50,505 bases of DNA from positions 1 through 50,505 of the forward strand of contig CAKZMG010000095.1 of assembly GCA_937128235.1 (NCBI GenBank), in the 5' to 3' direction. Below are positions 33,135 to 41,767 of the stretch, piece by piece (position 1 is the stretch's first letter; every line of letters starts with the position of its first letter). The notes beneath the pieces are model-generated. The model had not been told where the DNA came from. It was given only the letters and a program-made list of their open reading frames with translations, and ran no database searches. The translations under genes were made by a program, and so were the position numbers. This DNA comes from an uncultured Verrucomicrobiales bacterium. GTDB lineage: Bacteria; Verrucomicrobiota; Verrucomicrobiia; Verrucomicrobiales; Akkermansiaceae.

Positions 33135-34157
33135 TTACTTCAGTTTAGCAGGTGGCTTATCTGAGACCGATGGCGTCAAAAGCTTACCTGTGGTGGAACC
33201 GAGAGTTAACTTCGAAGTCTTTTTTGCTCTATCTTGGGCTTTAGGATCCAGGACAGGAGCCTCTGCTACTTGAAGCTTTACTTCTGGTTCTTCCGGTTTC
33301 ACATCAGCTTCAACCAAGTCCGCATCTGATTTTTCTGCCGGTTTTGCGAGAGCCGAAGAAACTTCTGCTAATGGCTGAGTGGGCACGGCTACGGCTGGAA
33401 CTGGAGTTGATGAGACGGTCGGTTCAGTAGTTTCTGCTGGCACAGATACAGATGGCTTGTTCTGCTCTGCAGGTGTAGATTCACTTACTTTATTTGTAAA
33501 AGTCTGCCTTATCGGGGCTGCCGCAGAAGTTGTCGCGGTGGATGGTGTGGAAGCCGCACCTAGCTCCTCAGGGCTTGGACGCATGGGTGCTGGTGTCAGT
33601 ACCCGCTTCGGAGGTTGAGGGGCAGCCATGGGAACAGGCTCCGCCGCTACACTAGCTGGAGCAGGTGGTGAAACTTGATTTACAAAAGCAAAAGCAGGCT
33701 TAAACTCCGTATCACTTTTTTCCCAATCTTTAGTAAATCTGTTAGAGTCATCCATCCAAAGAGCCTGACGCTCGAACCCTAGATCAAATAATGATGGGTC
33801 GCTTGCCAATGCCGCACCATAAAATCTAGCCGCCTGCATGTGAAGACCAGTGTCATTTAGAGCCTTTGCTATCGCCACATTTTCCACTGGCTTATCATTA
33901 TTTCTTGTGATCACCTCATAGATCATTCTAATGGCTCTATTGGGTTTTGCTCTGGAAATGATCTTGATTGCAAATGCTAGATCATCCGCGATAGATGGAA
34001 TTTCTGGAGCATTCCAAAGTAAGTCAGCTGCCTCCAAGAATTGCTCATCATTAAATAAAATTTCTGCTGTTTGTCTCCTAGTCTCCCATAGGTCAGGGTT
34101 TTGCTTCAAGGTCTGGAGTAAAATTTCTAATGTGGCACTATTCTCTTTTTCAGGCAT
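33135..34157 (-). CDS. Helical-repeat protein with Pro/Ala/Thr-rich linker, unknown
   Basis: 340 aa, not recognised. Residues 1-150 form TPR-like helices (LEILLQTLKQNPDLWETRRQ, LEAADLLWNAPEI, MQAARFYGAALASDPSLFDL). Residues 165-300 are low-complexity, rich in Pro, Ala, Thr, Ser and Val. The C-terminus is basic. No signal peptide is seen. Such layouts suit cytoplasmic scaffolds. It lies upstream of the GH25-like lipoprotein on the same strand and divergent from the long ispH. Confidence 0.6.
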   Translation of the reverse strand: MPEKENSATLEILLQTLKQNPDLWETRRQTAEILFNDEQFLEAADLLWNAPEIPSIADDLAFAIKIISRAKPNRAIRMIYEVITRNNDKPVENVAIAKALNDTGLHMQAARFYGAALASDPSLFDLGFERQALWMDDSNRFTKDWEKSDTEFKPAFAFVNQVSPPAPASVAAEPVPMAAPQPPKRVLTPAPMRPSPEELGAASTPSTATTSAAAPIRQTFTNKVSESTPAEQNKPSVSVPAETTEPTVSSTPVPAVAVPTQPLAEVSSALAKPAEKSDADLVEADVKPEEPEVKLQVAEAPVLDPKAQDRAKKTSKLTLGSTTGKLLTPSVSDKPPAKLK

Positions 34158-34280
34158 GGCATTCGTGGGCTATTAATTGTTAGTATATTCTTTTACATCC
34201 ATGCAGGTAAAGAGAATAGTAACTAGAAAATAAAAACGTGTGCAAATCCTAAGCTTTGGGCTATAGGTAGATCATTATTT

Positions 34281-35525
34281 ATGAGTGATACACCAACAGA
34301 AAAACCAGCACCCAAGAAGCGCAAACGCATCAATGTGAGAAAGCCAGATGTGATGGCGAAGGTAGAGGCTGAAGTTAGCAATCACTACAAATCATCTGTA
34401 GTAGAAAAGCTCAGAGAGCATGGTGGTATCGTAACTCTGGGAAATACGACCATCAAGCTAGCTCAGCAATTTGGCTTCTGTTATGGTGTCGAGAGAGCGA
34501 TTGATCTCGCTTACGCATCACGCAAAGTTTTCGAGACTAATCCAATCTACCTTATCGGAGAAATCATCCACAATCCTGAGGTGAACCGACAGCTTCAACA
34601 GATGGATATTGTTTCTCTACCATGGCAAGAAATGAATGAGCAGTATGATGCTCTTACAGATAATGATGTGGTTATTGTGCCAGCATTTGGTGCTCCCACT
34701 TCATTTGTAGAGAAAATAGAGGAACGTGGTGCTTCCATCGTAGATACCACATGCGGTGACGTCATGAAAGTATGGCGTAGAGTGCGCACGTATGCGAAAG
34801 AAGGCTACACCTCTATTATTCATGGAAAAGCAGGACACGAGGAGACTCTCGCTACTGCATCACACGCCCTCGGGAAAGAGAAGAATGGGCACTACTTGAT
34901 CATTCTCACCCTGGAGGATACAGACTTTGTTTGTGACTATGTTAAGGGCAAGATTTCTGACGCAGACTTCATGAGCAGGTTTGGCAAAAGTAATGTTTCG
35001 GCTGGGTTTGACCCCTCTGTGCATCTCAAGCAAGTAGGTGTGGCGAATCAGACCACAATGCTGAAAAGTGAAACCGAAGAAATTCAAAACCGTATCACCG
35101 CTGCTGTGAGAGAACGCGATGGTGACTCTCAAAATTGTCAGGTATTTGATACCATTTGCGGAGCTACTCAAGAGCGTCAAGATGCGCTTTTCGATATGCT
35201 AAAAGAGCCCATGGACATGTTACTTGTCGTAGGTGGATACAATAGCTCAAATACTACTCATTTAGTAGAAATTGGTCAGGAAGAGCTGCCCACGTTTTTC
35301 ATTAGAGATGCAGGTTGCATTGAATCATTAGAGCAAATTGTCCATTTTGATCTGGAGGAAAAATCAGAAATCACTTCTGAATATAAAAATCTGTTAGATC
35401 AAGATCAACACGTCACTGTAGGCATCACCGCTGGCGCATCTTGCCCAAACAACCTCATAGAGAATACCATCTTACGCGTCTGTGAACTCCGAGGTATTTC
35501 TAAATCAGAGATTCTAGAGATGTGA
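34281..35525 (+). CDS. ispH: 4-hydroxy-3-methylbut-2-enyl diphosphate reductase, long (plant/cyanobacterial-type) paralogue
   Basis: 414 aa, close to the roughly 400 of plant and cyanobacterial enzymes. A 60-residue basic N-terminal extension precedes FGFCYGVERAIDLAY, GEIIHNPEVNRQL, VDTTCGDVMKVWRRV, IIHGKAGHEETLATAS, DTICGATQERQDAL, GGYNSSNTTHL and ITAGASCPNN. All three cluster Cys are kept. The usual SAHG turn is AFGA here, as in that clade. It is the second IspH in the window; both look intact. The stop codon is adjacent to the next start (GTGATG at 35522-35527). Confidence 0.92.
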   Translation: MSDTPTEKPAPKKRKRINVRKPDVMAKVEAEVSNHYKSSVVEKLREHGGIVTLGNTTIKLAQQFGFCYGVERAIDLAYASRKVFETNPIYLIGEIIHNPEVNRQLQQMDIVSLPWQEMNEQYDALTDNDVVIVPAFGAPTSFVEKIEERGASIVDTTCGDVMKVWRRVRTYAKEGYTSIIHGKAGHEETLATASHALGKEKNGHYLIILTLEDTDFVCDYVKGKISDADFMSRFGKSNVSAGFDPSVHLKQVGVANQTTMLKSETEEIQNRITAAVRERDGDSQNCQVFDTICGATQERQDALFDMLKEPMDMLLVVGGYNSSNTTHLVEIGQEELPTFFIRDAGCIESLEQIVHFDLEEKSEITSEYKNLLDQDQHVTVGITAGASCPNNLIENTILRVCELRGISKSEILEM

Positions 35526-36634
35526 TGGAAAAATCTATTATCGCAGCAATCACTTTAGCATCTCTATCAGATCTATATGCACAATCTGCGTCATGCATTC
35601 ACAGCGGCTCGGCGAACGACCTGCTTAGACTAAATCTCCATAGCACAAATATCATAGGAGCTAGTTCTGATAGAAATTTTAATCATGCCTTACACCACCA
35701 TGATCCTGCGGAAGAGCTGGATGTCCAAGCACTAGAGTTTAGTTTGTTTTCAAACCTATCCACCTATTCACAGCTCTACTCTACTTACAATATATCAGAA
35801 GATAGAGGTAAGTTCTCTGGCGAGCTTGAGGAAGCTTATCTTAAGCTTCACCGCTTGCCGTATGGATTTGAAGCCAAAGCAGGTAGATTCATTCATGATC
35901 TCGGTTTACAGGGTAATCTCCATGTCCATGACTGGGATTTCACCAACTCCGACCTCACCAGTGCGCTATTTCTGGGAGAAGAAGGTGTCCTTACTGATGG
36001 TGCCGAGCTGAGCTGGTATTATATTTATGAGAACTACGGAGTCGTTGGGATAACCCTCGCTCATGGCGATGTGTTAGAGGCAGGAGATGATGCCGAATTC
36101 ATAAGCGGAGTCACTTCTGTTAGATCCACCGTCCATCATTACGTGAGTGATTTTCATCAACATTTCTTTGGCTTATCCGCAGCCCAAGGCAAAAATGGAT
36201 TTGGTAGAAATAGTCGCGTGATAGGGCTCGACTACACGTATAGCTGGAGTGACTCAAAAAGCGAAATCTGGAATGCTAGTGTTGATACCTCCTTTCAAAT
36301 CATGCAGCGGAATGTGCAGTGGCAAGACGGATCCGCGAAAGGTAGCGATAACCAGATCGCACTGATGGCATCAAGTATTTATCATTTCTCTGAATATTGG
36401 AAACTCTCTGGCAGAGCGGAATGGGTAGAAGGAATAAAAGATAATGAATCGCTCGAAGAAAATGAGCGCCTCAGACTCAGTGCTGCGCTCACTCGCTCAT
36501 TTACTATGATCGATGACCAAGACTCGAAGCTCCGTCTTCAGTATAATTACGATAAAGAAGAAAGCGACCACGCGCACAGTCTATGGCTTCAGTTCAGCTT
36601 TAGTTTTGGAAAAGGTTGGACTATTTCAAACTAG
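35525..36634 (+). CDS. Outer-membrane beta-barrel protein (zinc-regulated OMP-like)
   Basis: 369 aa. A signal peptide (to about residue 23, LYAQSASC) is followed by a His-rich loop (NFNHALHHHDPAEE) and then regularly alternating beta strands with aromatic girdles, such as FSLFSNLSTYSQLYSTYN, FEAKAGRFIHDLG and LWLQFSFSFGKGW. His-rich loops and this layout recall putative zinc-responsive outer-membrane proteins. The start overlaps the long ispH stop by one base. It converges with rlpA, sharing the tetranucleotide CTAG as both stop codons. The family assignment is moderate. Confidence 0.65.
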   Translation: MEKSIIAAITLASLSDLYAQSASCIHSGSANDLLRLNLHSTNIIGASSDRNFNHALHHHDPAEELDVQALEFSLFSNLSTYSQLYSTYNISEDRGKFSGELEEAYLKLHRLPYGFEAKAGRFIHDLGLQGNLHVHDWDFTNSDLTSALFLGEEGVLTDGAELSWYYIYENYGVVGITLAHGDVLEAGDDAEFISGVTSVRSTVHHYVSDFHQHFFGLSAAQGKNGFGRNSRVIGLDYTYSWSDSKSEIWNASVDTSFQIMQRNVQWQDGSAKGSDNQIALMASSIYHFSEYWKLSGRAEWVEGIKDNESLEENERLRLSAALTRSFTMIDDQDSKLRLQYNYDKEESDHAHSLWLQFSFSFGKGWTISN

Positions 36635-37155
36635 AAAATCCCCAAGAACTTCTTCCGCTTTACAGACCGTTTATAATCTCCATCTCCCACACTCAGTACC
36701 TCCACTCGGCACCGTGTGAGCCCCTTTTTCTTGAAACCCAGCTTCGATGCTCCGCGTGGGCTTAGATCGATAATTCTACCCGGGATAAATGGACCTCTAT
36801 CGTTCACTCTAAGCTTGAGAGTTTTTCCGTTTTCTAGATTGGTTACCTTCACTCTACATGGCAGAGGTAAGGTTTTATGGGCAGCTATCACGTGCCAGGG
36901 CATCACCTTTTCTCCGAGCGAGGTGTTACCCCGCTTGAGTCCAAAGTAAGTCGATTCATCAAACCAAGATGCTATTCCCTCTTCATCATAATAGAGCGCC
37001 TCGTCCACACTCATCGGCTGATAATGCTCGCCACGTATGGTGTAAGAGCGAGTCATGTAGCCCTTGTAGCCAGATGGAGCAGCGCATGAGCACACTCCAT
37101 ATATTGCCGCAACAACTAGCAACTTAGATGTGCTCGATAATATCCTCTTTTCCAT
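36631..37155 (-). CDS. rlpA: Septal ring lytic transglycosylase RlpA-family lipoprotein
   Basis: 174 aa. A signal peptide with candidate lipobox VCSC is followed by GIASWFDESTYFGLKRGNTSLG and the double-psi beta-barrel motif VNDRGPFIPGRIIDLSPRGA. The SPOR domain of E. coli RlpA is missing, as in many short relatives. RlpA cleaves naked glycan strands at division sites. The start overlaps the nitroreductase end by 32 bases. Confidence 0.85.
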   Translation of the reverse strand: MEKRILSSTSKLLVVAAIYGVCSCAAPSGYKGYMTRSYTIRGEHYQPMSVDEALYYDEEGIASWFDESTYFGLKRGNTSLGEKVMPWHVIAAHKTLPLPCRVKVTNLENGKTLKLRVNDRGPFIPGRIIDLSPRGASKLGFKKKGLTRCRVEVLSVGDGDYKRSVKRKKFLGIF

Positions 37156-37762
37156 ATCTTACTTTGGGTAGTTCTCCATATTTATCATCCTCACTTCGGT
37201 AACCTAATGGACAAGCTAACACCGTTGTGTATCTCCCGTTTTCTAATCCTAAAATCTCATCATACTTAGCCGGTGTTATCCCCTCCATGGGACAGGCATC
37301 TAACTCTAACATCGCAGCAGTCGTCATCAGCTGACCAAGCGCAATATACACCTGATTTCTAGCCCACGCATGCTTCTGCTCACTTGTCATTCTCTCTAGA
37401 AATCCATTCATCATTCCTTTATATGGATCGAGTGAGATCAGCTCACCACCACGTTTGGCATGCGTGTCTGAGATGAATTTATCCACATCTGATCCATCGA
37501 CATTTTTCAATGCAGTGAGCACCACTAAATGCGAACAGCCAGTGACCTGAACTTGGTTCCATGAATGCTCTAACAATTTATCTTTCACTGCCTGATCAGT
37601 GATCACTATAAATTTCCAAGGCTGTAAACCAAAGGAAGACGGAGTGAGCACCAAAGACTCCTCAACCTTGTCCCAGATTTCCGCTGGAATCTTTTTATCT
37701 CCATCAAATAACTTCGTCGCATAACGCCATTTTAGGCGATCTATTACATCTAGTTCGTTCAT
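37124..37762 (-). CDS. NAD(P)H-dependent nitroreductase family protein
   Basis: 212 aa, normal for NfsB/YfkO-type flavoproteins. The N-terminus MNELDVIDRLKWRYATKLFD carries the FMN-contacting RYATK motif, then TPSSFGLQPWKFIVI, and later QVYIALGQLMTTAAMLELDACPMEG. It reduces nitro- or quinone-type substrates with FMN. It lies between rlpA and lptD on the same strand; no functional link is evident. Confidence 0.9.
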   Translation of the reverse strand: MNELDVIDRLKWRYATKLFDGDKKIPAEIWDKVEESLVLTPSSFGLQPWKFIVITDQAVKDKLLEHSWNQVQVTGCSHLVVLTALKNVDGSDVDKFISDTHAKRGGELISLDPYKGMMNGFLERMTSEQKHAWARNQVYIALGQLMTTAAMLELDACPMEGITPAKYDEILGLENGRYTTVLACPLGYRSEDDKYGELPKVRYGKEDIIEHI

Positions 37763-37785
37763 AAATTTTTCTAATTCTAATTTTT

Positions 37786-40176
37786 CTAATTCTCTTTTTG
37801 ATCAATCGTAAGCGGAAGGTTCACCGATGGGAAATCCTTCAGCGTGAAACTCAATAAGACACTAAACTCATCACGGTTTCGGTTATCCCTCCGCAGCACA
37901 CCAAGCGATGCTATCCAGCTATCGAAATCCCGGTGAATCCGATACTGCTGAGTCTCCAGCGTATTATCATCTAGCTCCCATTGCTGGTAAATATCAAATC
38001 CCCAAGACTCATTCAACCTGGTGTAAACCCGCGTATCAATCCGGTTACTATCCTCCAATGTAGGGTGCCCATTGAGAAGGCGATAGTTAAATGAAACCTC
38101 CCAGTTTTCGTTCGGCATAAATCTCACACCAGGAGAAATTTCAGTAAATCCTGAGCCTCCCCCCACTATCGGAAACTGCATTTCCACACTCGCCGCCATC
38201 CATGGAAGTGGATGCCAGTAAATATCATTATACAAGTTAGAGAACGTCCTATTCTTCTCAGGATCAGTCATAAAATAATTCAAATAGGTATTCATACTTA
38301 ACCACGCATGAGAGCCACCATCACGTCTTGTTAGCAATTCTTGGTGCCAACCTAGACGAGCCACTGACCAAGTATTTAAATCATCAATCGCAGAAAATGA
38401 ACCCACATCGATCGTCCTCAGACGCGTAGTCGGCGTGAGTCTATCAATTTTCTGAAACGAGCTATCCAGCTGATTCGTAGAGAGAAATGATAAATTCACA
38501 TACGGCTGACTAACATGCAGCAAGCCATCCAAACCCCACTTTTTATTAACTACTCCAGGATATTGTTTCACGAACTTCAACGAAGTATCCAGCCCCACAT
38601 ATCCCATCTTGCGGCTCGCAACATTATCATCAGATCCTTCTTGCCAATACTTAGTATAACCCAAGCCAGCTCTTGGAGTCACCGTCACTCCATCAAATGG
38701 TCTAAACGTTCTGCTCACCTCATGCCATGTATGAAACCTAGCATATTCTCGCTTGGCTAACAGATCATCAATCTGAGCGATGCGCGGATCACCAGCATCC
38801 AACGTCCCCTGGGCTAACCTCAAATTATCCTGCCTGAAATCTGCCAGTTCTTCTCGGTAAAATCCAAAAGAACTACGACCCTGATAAAACACCTTGCTCT
38901 CTCTAACAGGTCGCCTCGTAGTCTCATAAAACACCTCTGGCAAACGGCTATCCGTCCGGTAAAAATCATTCAACCGAAACCGCGTGTATATTCCTCCCAA
39001 TGAGCTCTCAGTCTTCCGATACACCCCCACCACATTATCTGGCTGAGGGTTATAAGTATAGGTCTTAGGCTCAAAATCCTCTAAGTAATAGCGATCACTC
39101 AGCCACGTCATATTCACATCCGCATAATAGGTAGCCTTACTATCAACAGCGCTCGCTTGCTCAAATCTATCTTTGAATTCCACTCTATATCTATCCTCAT
39201 TCACATTCCCACGCACCTCACCAGATCGTGACTGCGATGGGTCCAGATCATTCGTATAATACATCTTCAGCCACCCCAAATTTTCATTTCTCTCCAGCCT
39301 CGTATCATATAAATCCAGCCCAACTCCAAGACCGCGCTCATAGCGGAGGTCAAATAAAACCTGAGCGAGCAGCCAGGCATCCTCGCGCTGTTCAGTCACG
39401 GGGTCTAAATTTCCACCAAGCATCAATCCATATCTATTCATCAGAAATGGCCCCCAGTTAGACCGTGCCCCTGGCAGAAAATGATAGCCCAGATCCTTAT
39501 TTAGCGACTGTGAAAAATAGGGCAGCCACAAGATAGTGCGCTCGCCAGCCATGAAGCTCAGCTTATTAAACGTCACTCTCTCCTTAGGATAAATAGTAAT
39601 CTTATCCGCCTTCAGCCAGTAATTCGGCTTCTTCACATCATGCGTAGTGATCGCAGCCTGCCGCGCGATGAACACATCCCGCCCCTTATGCTCTACTTGC
39701 TTAATTGACCCAGCCTTTAGTAAAATCGGGTCCAAGCTCACGATCAGGTTCTTCGTATCCAGCTTGTTCTTATCATAGTCATAGCTTGCTTTCTGCCCTT
39801 TATACACCAGCGCACCCTGGAAAATTTCTACATTTCCAAACAGCCGCACCACCTTATTCTTAAAATCCAGCTCAGCCCTATCGGCAAACATCTGTAGCCC
39901 GTTATCCCCAAAAATCTGCACCAAGCCCTCATACTTCAATAATTTCTGTTCATGCTGCCAGCGAAAAAACGATGACCTAATCCGGATATTCTTAGGCATC
40001 TCCGGCATCGCTGGAGCGATCTGGATGTTCAGCCCACCTGCCTCCAAGTCATCATCTATCGGTGCATCCTCACGTACATTATCCTCCAAGTTCTGGCACG
40101 CACCCCAACTAGAAATTCCTAAAAGAATCCCCACCGATAATGCTCTCCAATTTATGCCACCTACCATTCGCTCCAA
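37786..40176 (-). CDS. lptD: LPS-assembly protein LptD-like (OstA)
   Basis: 796 aa. An N-terminal signal (about 1-27) is followed by an OstA/LptA-like beta-jellyroll (FADRAELDFKNKVVRLFGNVEIFQ, GQKASYDYDKNKL) with the conserved KADKITIYPKERVTFNKL. A large C-terminal beta-barrel (from about 210, LWLPYFSQSL, YHFLPGARSNWGPF) is rich in Tyr/Arg strands. LptD inserts LPS into the outer leaflet. The signal could be a lipoprotein one (SWGAC). Its presence indicates an LPS-bearing outer membrane. Confidence 0.85.
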   Translation of the reverse strand: MERMVGGINWRALSVGILLGISSWGACQNLEDNVREDAPIDDDLEAGGLNIQIAPAMPEMPKNIRIRSSFFRWQHEQKLLKYEGLVQIFGDNGLQMFADRAELDFKNKVVRLFGNVEIFQGALVYKGQKASYDYDKNKLDTKNLIVSLDPILLKAGSIKQVEHKGRDVFIARQAAITTHDVKKPNYWLKADKITIYPKERVTFNKLSFMAGERTILWLPYFSQSLNKDLGYHFLPGARSNWGPFLMNRYGLMLGGNLDPVTEQREDAWLLAQVLFDLRYERGLGVGLDLYDTRLERNENLGWLKMYYTNDLDPSQSRSGEVRGNVNEDRYRVEFKDRFEQASAVDSKATYYADVNMTWLSDRYYLEDFEPKTYTYNPQPDNVVGVYRKTESSLGGIYTRFRLNDFYRTDSRLPEVFYETTRRPVRESKVFYQGRSSFGFYREELADFRQDNLRLAQGTLDAGDPRIAQIDDLLAKREYARFHTWHEVSRTFRPFDGVTVTPRAGLGYTKYWQEGSDDNVASRKMGYVGLDTSLKFVKQYPGVVNKKWGLDGLLHVSQPYVNLSFLSTNQLDSSFQKIDRLTPTTRLRTIDVGSFSAIDDLNTWSVARLGWHQELLTRRDGGSHAWLSMNTYLNYFMTDPEKNRTFSNLYNDIYWHPLPWMAASVEMQFPIVGGGSGFTEISPGVRFMPNENWEVSFNYRLLNGHPTLEDSNRIDTRVYTRLNESWGFDIYQQWELDDNTLETQQYRIHRDFDSWIASLGVLRRDNRNRDEFSVLLSFTLKDFPSVNLPLTIDQKEN

Positions 40177-40214
40177 ACAATGCCCACTCAGCCCCCCTGA
40201 GTAAAGGTGAAACT

Positions 40215-40913
40215 CTAGCTCTTCACTGAAAAATCAATCTCCTCATCTGTTAGATACCGATAGTCGCTAGGGGCTAAATTTTCGTCCAGCGAAATACTCC
40301 CTATCTGCTCGCGGTGCAGCGATGTGATACGATTCCCCACCGCGTGAAACATCCTCTTAATCTGATGGTATTTTCCTTCATAAATAACAACTCTTGCGCA
40401 GCTAGAGGTAAGGATTTCTAGCTCGGCAGGGAGCGTAGTAATGTCCTCATACGCGAAATAAAAACCTTCCGCAAATGCCGCCACTGTCTCAGGAGAAATT
40501 GGCTTCTCAGTAGTCACGAGATAGGTCTTTGGTATTTTTTCATCTGGCTCAGTGATCAGTCTGGACCACTGACCATCATTAGTCAGGATCATCAGCCCCG
40601 TGGACTCCTTATCCAATCTACCAGCGATATGTAGCAGATCAGAGAATGGTTCATTGATAAGATCCACCACCGTCTCATGCTCCGTATCACTCGTAGCACT
40701 GACGCAGCCGGCTGGCTTATTCAGCATGATGTAATACGCCCTGTTAGACTGAGCCACTTCACCGCTAACCTCCACCTTATGAAACCGCGTCACCTCAAAA
40801 TGCGAGTCTCTAACAGCCACACCATCCACCCTAACCTCACCAGATGCGATCAACCTCCGAGCCACAGATTTCCCACAGCCTTTAAATTTCTGAACCCATT
40901 TATCTATTCTCAT
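40215..40913 (-). CDS. rsuA: 16S rRNA pseudouridine(516) synthase family protein (RsuA)
   Basis: 232 aa. An S4 domain (MRIDKWVQKF, VARRLIASGEVRVDG) is followed by the RsuA catalytic core: YYIMLNKPAG, HIAGRLDKESTGLMILTNDG with the catalytic Asp, and EGKYHQIKRMFHAVGN. It isomerises a uridine of rRNA. The size fits RsuA rather than RluE/F. It overlaps the DUF1853 gene stop by 4 bases. Confidence 0.9.
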   Translation of the reverse strand: MRIDKWVQKFKGCGKSVARRLIASGEVRVDGVAVRDSHFEVTRFHKVEVSGEVAQSNRAYYIMLNKPAGCVSATSDTEHETVVDLINEPFSDLLHIAGRLDKESTGLMILTNDGQWSRLITEPDEKIPKTYLVTTEKPISPETVAAFAEGFYFAYEDITTLPAELEILTSSCARVVIYEGKYHQIKRMFHAVGNRITSLHREQIGSISLDENLAPSDYRYLTDEEIDFSVKS

Positions 40914-41767
40914 GACCAGGTATCTGGGGCTATGAATTGGGTATCATTTGAGGCTTCATCCCAGATCATGGTGCAGCGCTGGGTGGCTTCTGTGGTGAGT
41001 TCTTCGCGAGTTATTGAGGGCAGTGTGCGGCGTAAATTCCCATCACACTTCACTGGCCAGAGGTGCTTGGGGATAATGGTTATTTGCGCTTCATCAGAAT
41101 CTCTCTGCCACTCACTGAGGTACTTCCAGGTCCCGCGCTGGCAGTCTGGATTCATCGCTGGCGGTGATGGCTGCTCCGTAGCTAGGTAATGATCAAATAT
41201 TTTCCCGTAAATAAGGTGCTGAGGGATGATTTCTGAAACTCTGTATTTCTCTAACAATAGTTTTTCAGCCGCTGGGTTTTGCGTTAATTTGAGCTGGTGC
41301 TGCTGTAGGCGTTTCAGTTTGTTCAGCCAGTTATCACGCGGATCTGGACCCGGGTAGATTGGCTCTCCATCATGATACTTAATGAGGTAAAATTTAACCG
41401 CCAACTCCAGATGAAAAAACTTACCTGTAGCGAGCTCCTGAAGCAGGTAATCCAGCTCACCGAGGGTGATTTTATCACTGTTGAAAATCTGAATACTCTT
41501 CTCTAACAGTTTAATCCCAGCTGAATGGATTAGCAGATGCTCAAGTGCGTCTTCGTAGAGGTGCCCTAGCTTCTGGGAAAAATTTAATTTAACACTGGGG
41601 ATGACACTAGGAGTTGTATCTAGGTCAGGAAAGACTGCTCTATCAAAACAAACCGCTTCCGTTAGAAGGGGTAGAAGAGGTAGGTGATCTACGAGAAGCG
41701 GTGAATCGCGCAAGCACTCTAACAGCACTCGCGTGTGGTCGAAATTTTCAGTGTCTATCTTATGCAT
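40910..41767 (-). CDS. DUF1853 family protein
   Basis: 285 aa. Matches to the family: LRDSPLL near the start, FSQKLGHLYEDALEHLL, ITLGELDYLL, HLELAVKFYL, YPGPDPRDNWLNKLKRLQQHQL and the following PAAEKLLL. The function of DUF1853 is unknown; the conserved Glu/Asp/Lys spacing is nuclease-like, which is an inference. It overlaps pyk by 8 bases and rsuA by 4, so the three are likely co-transcribed. Confidence 0.82.
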   Translation of the reverse strand: MHKIDTENFDHTRVLLECLRDSPLLVDHLPLLPLLTEAVCFDRAVFPDLDTTPSVIPSVKLNFSQKLGHLYEDALEHLLIHSAGIKLLEKSIQIFNSDKITLGELDYLLQELATGKFFHLELAVKFYLIKYHDGEPIYPGPDPRDNWLNKLKRLQQHQLKLTQNPAAEKLLLEKYRVSEIIPQHLIYGKIFDHYLATEQPSPPAMNPDCQRGTWKYLSEWQRDSDEAQITIIPKHLWPVKCDGNLRRTLPSITREELTTEATQRCTMIWDEASNDTQFIAPDTWS

